Made by a program: the position numbers and the translations under genes
Part shown: positions 58,001-64,000 of the stretch, piece after piece
How positions within the stretch are numbered: the first letter of the stretch is position 1
Layout of the letters: each line of letters opens with the position of its first letter
Notes under the pieces: model-generated
Told to the model about the DNA's origin: nothing
Database searches by the model: none
Seen by the model: the letters and a program-made list of their open reading frames with translations, nothing else
Assembly: GCF_947179165.1 (NCBI RefSeq)
Contig: NC_077238.1
Location: 71,035,257 to 71,099,256, forward strand
Direction: 5' to 3'
Length of the DNA: 64,000 bases
From: Solanum dulcamara
Taxonomy: Eukaryota; Streptophyta; Magnoliopsida; Solanales; Solanaceae

Positions 58001-61000
58001 AATCCTGCATTAATTATAATTAAGGTTAGAGAAAATAGTAATGGAGATGCCAAGAAGTGGTATAGGCAGCATTCTAGAGGGGGATGGCCTTTCTCCACTG
58101 TAGATAATGGTTGGATTGTATCTGATTGCACTGCAGAAGCTTTAAAGGTCCATTACTTACTTAGTACTACTCTCGTCGTTGATTTTTATTTGTTTATTAT
58201 ATTAATTATTATTATTTTTACTTTCATTTATTTGTCCACCATAATATATCAAAATAAAGACACTTCTTTAGCTTACTTAAGATATGAGATAAATCTTTAA
58301 AATAAGATATGTTATTTGCTATAATTGATATATAAAGATCTGATAAAAATTGATTACGGTAATGATATATATTAGATTTATGGAAAAGGGTTAAAAATTA
58401 CCTATATATTATTAAAATTAGTTTAAATATATCCTTTAATTGAGTTTCGATTCAAATATATTTTTGTTATACTTTTGATTCAAATATATTCTTCCAAACA
58501 TAATTATTTATTTATTTTTGGCTAAACTACAGGCATCACTCTTGCTATCTCATATGTCATTAGACATTGTTGGAGAAGCAATAGCACCTCAAAAGCTATG
58601 TGATGCTGTTGATTTGATTCTTTCCCTTCAGGTTAAATTTACTTTCATTATAACTATATACTACTACTTATAATTATCGCGATATTATATTTATGATAAT
58701 AATAAATGCTAAATATTTTTATCTATTATCACTAAATATTTCTTATATTACAGTGTGTATATCTTTCAATTTGCGCAAATGTGATATAGTGTCAACAAGT
58801 ATAAATCCGCAAAATACCTAAAGATCCTTCTAAATTTGACGCATTTTATTCTAACCCTTTTTAATTATTAGCAGTCTTAATTATCACCTGAACTTGGCTA
58901 TTTGATAAGCCATCAAATTAATAGCAACGATGGAAAAATTAATTATTATGATTATTGATGATCATTACTTAAGATACTTCTAACCAATTAAATTTTAGAT
59001 ATTAGATATTTATGTAATTATAAATATATATTTTTTACTTTTTAATATGTTTCAGAATAGCAACGGTGGATTTGCTTCATACGAGCTAACAAGATCTTAT
59101 GCATGGCTTGAGGTAACATATTACTTTAAGTACTCCCTTCTTTTAAATTTAAGTAACATTGTTTGACTTGACACAAGTTTAAGACTTTTTTTAAAAATAT
59201 ATATTTATGATTTAAAACAAATCTTAGATATTTGTGTGACTATAAATAATTTTTTTAAGAAATAAAAAAATTTAAGTTAAATATTTCTAATAATAGAAAT
59301 GTGACACACTTTTTTGGACATACTAAAAAAATGTATTACATAAATTAGAAAGGAGGGAGTATTAACTTGTGCAAATAAATTTTCTTTAATTCATTAAATG
59401 ATGATTTTTTTTTCCTCATCTCTTTTTTTTTGTTTATGGCAATTTGACAGATGATTAATCCATCGGAAACATTTGGGGACATCACTATTGATTACCAGTA
59501 AGACTTTCCACACATTTATGTTGCATATATATAAAAGTTTATTTAACAAATTATTTTCATGAACCTTACCCCGTGAAGAAAGAAAAGTTGTCTGTTGTCT
59601 TCAATTGATTTTGATGTCAATTCAAGTAAATTATATTAAAATCAAGTAATAAAGAAGTCATGCTTAAATAAATGAGACTGTCACTTTCTTAATTAGATGT
59701 CTTGATTTTGAGCTCTGAGTATAAAAAAGTCTTTGATAGAAAGTGTTTTTCCTGAATGGACATACACGACACGAATTTAAAATTAATTAAGAAATTTGTA
59801 AAATTGGTGCAGGTATGTAGAATGTACATCTGCAGTAATTCAAGCTCTTCAATCCTTCAAGAAACATTACCCCAAACATCGAGAGAAGGAAATAGAAGCA
59901 TGTATTAAGAAAGCTCTCCAATTCATTCAAAGTATTCAACTTCCTGATGGCTCATGGTAACTATATAATTATTTTTCTTATAATACATAATAGTTGTGGG
60001 GTAACGGGGTGAATTTGTGAACCTCGACTAATTTCAAGAATATCTGCTATTTCCGATCAATACAATTAGCAAACTTTGATTAATTGATTTTTTATACATT
60101 AATGCATAAAACTTAAACTCTTGATATAAATATTTGTGTACGAAGGTATGGTTCCTGGGGAGTTTGCTACACATATGGAACATGGTTTGGGATAAGTGGG
60201 CTCGTTGCTGGTGGCTACACTTATGAAAGTTGCAAAAGCATTAGAAAGGCTTGTCATTTCCTATTGTCCAAACAACTTCAATCTTCTGGTGGTTGGGGAG
60301 AAAGCTATCTCTCATCTCAACACAAGGTGACACATTAATTAATATCGTTTGTCTAGATATTTTTTATTGTTATTTAACGAAATATTGTTATAAAAAACAT
60401 ATAATGTAACATAATAGAAAAATTGATTTCAAAACGAACATAATCATTATAGTGAAATATTGTTATAATAGATCACTATTATGTAATTGAGACGTATGAC
60501 TGATTGATGTCACGACAGGTTTATACGAACCTTGAAGGGAATAGACCACACAATGTGAACACTGCTTGGGCCATGTTGGCTCTTATTGAAGCTGGCCAGG
60601 TACTTACTTCAAATAGAACTAATTCTTGTAAATTAACATATTAAATAATGAGAATTACTAGAGGATCAATGCAAATTTTTTAATTTAGAAAAATGCCATA
60701 ATTATTTGAATAAATTTCTTTAATTTTGTGGATTTTGAAAAATGAAATAGTAATTTACTTGATGTGAATTTGACGACTCCTCAAAATTTGTTAGGGAAAA
60801 AGAGATCCTACTCCACTCAAACGAGCTGCTAAGGTTCTGATAAATTCTCAAATGGAAAATGGAGATTTTCCACAACAGGTATTTTTTTCATTTGATATTT
60901 ATTCACAATTTTTAACTCTTTATTATCTCAGAGTGACACACAAATTATGTTTATTATTCAGCAATATATATTTTTAATTTTTTTGCAGGAAATAATAGGA

Positions 61001-61117
61001 GTATTTAACAGGAATTGTATGATAAGCTACTCATCCTACAGAAACATTTTTCCCATATGGGCACTTGGAGCTTATCTCAATCAACTATTATTACCTTCAA
61101 AAGAGCATCATGAATAG
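52002..61117 (+). CDS. LAS1: Lanosterol synthase (plant oxidosqualene cyclase), 18 exons, 757 aa
   Basis: Predicted to cyclise (3S)-2,3-oxidosqualene to lanosterol at the ER membrane. Exons: 52002-52199, 52286-52456, 54552-54641, 54862-55053, 55573-55657, 56204-56370, 56867-57055, 57427-57540, 57818-57940, 58025-58147, 58533-58631, 59056-59112, 59451-59497, 59813-59956, 60146-60326, 60519-60599, 60795-60878, 60989-61117. All introns are GT-AG and the frame is continuous. The start MWKLKLSEG and the length are standard for the family, whose genes usually have 18 exons. QW repeats are visible (QAEDGHW, NKDGGWG, QLPDGSW, QSSGGWG, QMENGDF). The acid motif is DCTAE with Asp477; MWCHCR is at 248-253. 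Numbering runs six behind Arabidopsis CAS1. Tyr404 matches CAS1 Tyr410, but CAS1 His477 and Ile481 are Asn471 and Val475. CAS1 changed to Asn/Val at these sites is known to make mainly lanosterol, and plant lanosterol synthases carry this pair. The symbol follows Arabidopsis. The fold is certain; product is inferred. Confidence 0.88.
52480..52857. mobile_element. Two degenerate MITE copies in intron 2
   Basis: CACAATTTATGTGACGCTGTTTGACTTG (about 52498-52525, given here as a landmark in two parts ATTTATGTGAC and GTTTGACTTG) and the same words at 52728-52755, with inverted GTGTGTCACATAAATTAAAT at 52692. These are pieces of the same Stowaway-like family as 59133-59359. The second copy is cut off by the next MITE. 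Confidence 0.45.
52860..53103. mobile_element. Stowaway-like MITE in intron 2 (244 bp)
   Basis: Left end CTCCCTCTATTTAAAAAAGA and inverted right end CTCCCTCTGTTTCAAAAAGA, with TA on both sides (52858-52859 and 53104-53105). Typical Stowaway ends and length. Non-coding. Confidence 0.8.
54010..54253 (+). pseudogene. LINE-type RNase H (RVT_3-like) fragment in intron 2
   Basis: LEFD, a stop, then [20 protein letters not shown] and [20 protein letters not shown]. The [16 protein letters not shown] wording is the C-terminal part of the RNase H-like domain of plant LINEs and related reverse-transcriptase proteins (usually HVYREANxxADxLA). The active-site start of the domain is missing. Sequence up to about 54460 may be the LINE 3' tail. 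It lies in sense orientation within the large second intron of the cyclase gene and has no link to it. Confidence 0.6.
56457..56810. mobile_element. hAT-like MITE in intron 6
   Basis: Left TTTGACCAAACTTTTAAAA and right, inverted, TTGTTTGGTCAAACTTTTGAAA. The spacing of about 350 bases and the ends resemble hAT-type MITEs. I could not settle the target duplication. Confidence 0.45.
58382..58510. mobile_element. Half of a Mutator-type MITE in intron 10
   Basis: GGAAAAGGGTTAAAAATTAC with AGTTTAAATATATCCT and GATTCAAATATA repeats the left arm of the element at 50761-51257. The right arm is missing. Confidence 0.5.
59133..59359. mobile_element. Stowaway-like MITE in intron 12 (227 bp)
   Basis: Left CTCCCTTCTTTTAAATTTAA and inverted right CTCCCTCCTTTCTAATTTAT, with TA at 59131-59132 and 59360-59361. 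Long terminal inverted repeats and no coding capacity. Confidence 0.8.
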
Positions 61118-61214
61118 CCTGTTACACTTGTAATTATTCTTCAAATCAAAATTTTCTGTACAGTTTTGTACATCACAAATGAAATGCACACTTTCTTTAG
61201 TTTTATATATGTCA

Positions 61215-61220
61215 AATAAA
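61215..61220 (+). terminator. Candidate polyadenylation signal of the cyclase gene
   Basis: AATAAA about 100 bases after the stop codon, in a T-rich then A-rich context. Other AATAAA-like words are nearby, so the actual site is not certain. Confidence 0.45.
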
Positions 61221-61229
61221 ATAAAAATA

Positions 61230-62154
61230 ATAACGATTTGTGTTGAGATATACTATTAATCATGTGATTTAAGTTATAGTATAATGTTTTCATTCTGTGT
61301 AAAGACAAATTATTTTATTTACTTAATTTAATAATGTCTTTATTTGAATAGATTATTGTACTAACACGTGTGTCATTTACTTATATCATAGACAATTTTT
61401 GTGTATAGAGTTATTTAACTCAAACATGAAAATTAAAATTGTTTGCTCTTATTAGTGATAAATTAATGTTCGCAATCAAAGATGAAGTAGGACAAACATA
61501 CATCTTGATCTTGATGATTGTAGCACAAGATTAAATCTGATTGGATCTTAATTATGGGAGTGTTCATATTTCAATTTCTTGTACTAGTACACTTCGTATG
61601 TATTGAACGGACCATGAGATACTTGTTTAGTTTTTGAATATTAATAAACAACTTCTCTAGACTATTAAATGTATTTATATTTCTTAATCTTGATATAATT
61701 GTTATGATTGATGTGATTTGATTTATTATTTTGATTTACCAAAAGTTGAGATCCACAATGGGTCAACACATTCCTAATATATTGGTTAGTGACAAATCAC
61801 GAAATAATAATTAGTTGATATAACCATGTCTCGGACTCTAGATAGATGACACCATTTATGATTGCTTATAAGTTTCATGTGAATTTTATATCCTTCACGT
61901 GAAATAAATTAAGCATAAAAATAAAAGATTAAATTAATCGATGAATTAAATTCTTTTAGATTTAATTTAATTGATTGATATGGGTAATTTTAACATGGAG
62001 AGTTATATAAGATATAATGGTAGATTTATAAAGAGTAAAAAAAAACAGAAATATACAATTTAAGAAACAAAATAAACCCTATATAACAATAGTTTAGTTT
62101 TTCTTAAACATAGCAATAGAATTTTGACAAAACACAACAAACTAGGTAAAAATT
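61230..62154. other. AT-rich spacer downstream of the cyclase gene
   Basis: No gene, repeat pair or conserved frame seen. Confidence 0.5.
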
Positions 62155-62676
62155 AGAGATAAGTGTCAAAAACACACCTAAATTAGTTCCTTTTTTGAGT
62201 TTCATATCTAAACTATTGAGAGTGTGAGTTTCATACTTAAACTATCATTTATTAGTTTGAGAAACATATCTATCTCTTTTATTTCACTCTCATCATGGTG
62301 TGTATACTATACTCTCTCTTTCATTTTAAAAAAATTGTCACATCACACTCCACATGGACAAAACATTCCACCTTGACAAAAATTAAATAAATTATTAAAA
62401 ATTAAATTAAAGATTAAGGTATTACTCCCCGCACCCCCCACCCTCCAAAAAAATATATATTTTTATTACACTCCACTACTTTCTCTCACCATACCTCCTC
62501 CCCCCAATTTTTTAGTTTTATTTTTTATTTTTAAATTTCTTTATAAAAGTTAAAAAAAAAATTCTTATTCATCCCTCCCCCCCCTTCTCTTCAAATAATA
62601 ATTTATATATTTTTTAAAATATATTTTACCACGCCCCACCTAACCTTCCGCCTCCAAAACAATTTTCCATTTTGTG

Positions 62677-62729
<53 letters not shown>

Positions 62730-63379
62730 GTTTTAGAAAAGTATTTTTTAGTTGCCGTAAGATTTTTTTTAAAATACAATTTTTATTTCTGTTATATTTG
62801 ATATGCAAGTAAAAACAACATTTTCCTAAAAATATATGTACATATCTAACTCAACATGAGAAAAATGTAAAAAAAAAAAAATTAAGAGCGAAGGGGTTAG
62901 ATGGGATGGTATAATTTTATTTTGTTTTAAAAATAAAAATAATAACATTATTTTAGGAAGGAGTGGGGGAGGGGGTGGAGTATGAATTTTTTTAAAAAAA
63001 TTTATATAAGAAATTTTAAAAAATAAAAGGATGGGGATTTTCATGGGGGAGGGGGGAGGTGGTGGTGTGGGTGAGAAAAATATTTTAAATTTTATTTTTT
63101 AAAAATAATTTCTTTTTTGGGATAAAAATACTTTAGTCTTTAACTTTTTATTAATATTAATGATTTATTTATTTTTTATCGAGGTGAAATATTTTTCCAT
63201 GTGGAATACCATGTGGCAAGATTTTTGCAAAAAATAGAAAGAGTGTATTACATACACCACTAGGTGTGTTTCTCAAACTAATAAGTGATAGTTTAGGTAT
63301 GAAGCTCACACTTCCGATAGTTTAGGTATGAAGCTCAAAAAAATATAATAGTTTAGGTGTGTTGTTGACACTTATTTCT
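62155..63379. mobile_element. Long inverted-repeat element (1.2 kb), non-coding
   Basis: Left end AGAGATAAGTGTCAAAAACA and inverted right end AGAAATAAGTGTCAACAACA. Similarity runs about 130 bases, including GTTTGAGAAACA and the paired GAGTTTCATA/TAAACTAT words. C-rich runs on the left (62430-62590) face G-rich runs on the right (62960-63075), so the arms pair further inward. AAAATT on both sides may be a short target duplication. Possibly a Mutator-like element without genes. Confidence 0.6.
62681..62729. repeat. (TA)n-(TG)n microsatellite
   Basis: About fourteen TA units followed by about nine TG units, in the loop of the inverted-repeat element. Confidence 0.9.
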
Positions 63380-64000
63380 AAAATTTTAAAAAAAAAATGG
63401 TAAATTTCTTTTTTCAAACCAACGGATTGTTTTGATATTCCTTCCATAATTTTCTCCCCATCAATTTTTCAACTTCCATGATTCATTCTCAGCCTTTAAT
63501 ACAGTGTATTCTCTCTCATTACCACAAAAACATATATTTCATGCATGAGTCAAAATATCAATCTGTTCACAGCCATTTTGTCGTAGACAAATCAAATCAA
63601 TGACGAAAATTCGCAACATATCAATTTGTAAAATATTGTTTTTTTTACGTACTAAAACTTTAATGTACACCATTCCGCCTAAAGTTTGGCATTTAAAACA
63701 ATTGTAGTTTAATTGGTGGTTAATTATTAGAAAATTGTATAATTTTAGTGCAAAAATATTTATTTTATATATGATTATATTACGGTGTAAGTCATTATAA
63801 TTGTAAAAGAGAAAGGGAGCACCAACATTACACCACATTGTACACCAATTTATTTTCATAAGAATTGATAATAACACCAACTTTACAACTCAATCTACAC
63901 CAATTTCATACATGTAGTTAAATATATTTTGATTTTAATCATTATGATGGTGAAATATATATTGACACCAACGTTGTACCATAACGTAACTATTTTATAC
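63380..64000. other. AT-rich spacer at the right edge
   Basis: Nothing recognised. The minus-strand open frame at 63539-63880 has low complexity and no known motif. Confidence 0.5.

Noticed and set aside
63539..63880. 113-codon minus-strand frame at the right edge
   Set aside because: Low-complexity Ile/Asn/Lys-rich translation of AT-rich DNA with no domain.

Overview
The window is nuclear DNA of a flowering plant, most likely a Solanaceae species of the Solanum type. The reasons are an 18-exon plant oxidosqualene cyclase gene, AT-rich spacers, nested Ty3/gypsy chromoviruses with long LTRs, a Ty1/copia derivative, and Stowaway- and Mutator-like MITEs. The family-level guess rests on the look of the repeats and is less certain than 'eudicot'. 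No organellar, bacterial, tRNA or rRNA sequence was seen.

Layout. 1-15033 is a stack of nested retroelements. A gypsy element whose pol is seen at 8980-9380 and 13253-14210 received two insertions. The first is a family-A chromovirus (pol 4705-6480, 3' LTR 6638-8979), which itself carries a minus-strand gypsy element (about 79-4704). The second is a minus-strand solo LTR (9386-13247, TSD TATAC) that holds a poly(A)-tailed retroposon. 15034-17316 is LTR debris and unassigned spacer. 17317-26057 is a complete but decayed gypsy chromovirus (family G2) with 1.8 kb LTRs and TSD AAAAA. 26058-28919 is AT-rich spacer with a minisatellite, half of a local duplication and a MITE. 28920-41723 is a family-A LTR split by a G2-related composite element (29482-40340). 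The composite ends in LTR 3' ends on both sides, and it contains a family-A solo LTR (29574-32885, TSD CTCTA).

41724-45640 carries the other half of the duplication and a Pack-MULE (42498-44037, 9-bp TSD) with two captured host sequences: a short mS38/COX24-like mitoribosomal protein ORF and the N-terminal part of a PPR protein. 45649-48521 is a minus-strand copia deletion derivative with TSD AGCAC. 49990-50760 looks like a lone LTR, followed by a Mutator-type MITE (50761-51257).

The only intact, multi-exon host gene is at 52002-61117 on the plus strand. It encodes a 757-residue oxidosqualene cyclase. Its active-site residues (Asn471 and Val475, six and two residues before the catalytic Asp477) match plant lanosterol synthases rather than cycloartenol synthases. 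It probably makes lanosterol from 2,3-oxidosqualene at the ER membrane, a minor second route into plant sterols. Its introns carry Stowaway MITEs and a LINE RNase H relic, and a MITE ends about 90 bp before its putative TATA box. Downstream (61118-64000) is AT-rich sequence with one more long inverted-repeat element.

All retroelement reading frames are broken by stops, frameshifts or deletions and are given as pseudogenes. Domain borders in them are approximate. LTR ends are firm where a TSD is quoted and approximate elsewhere.
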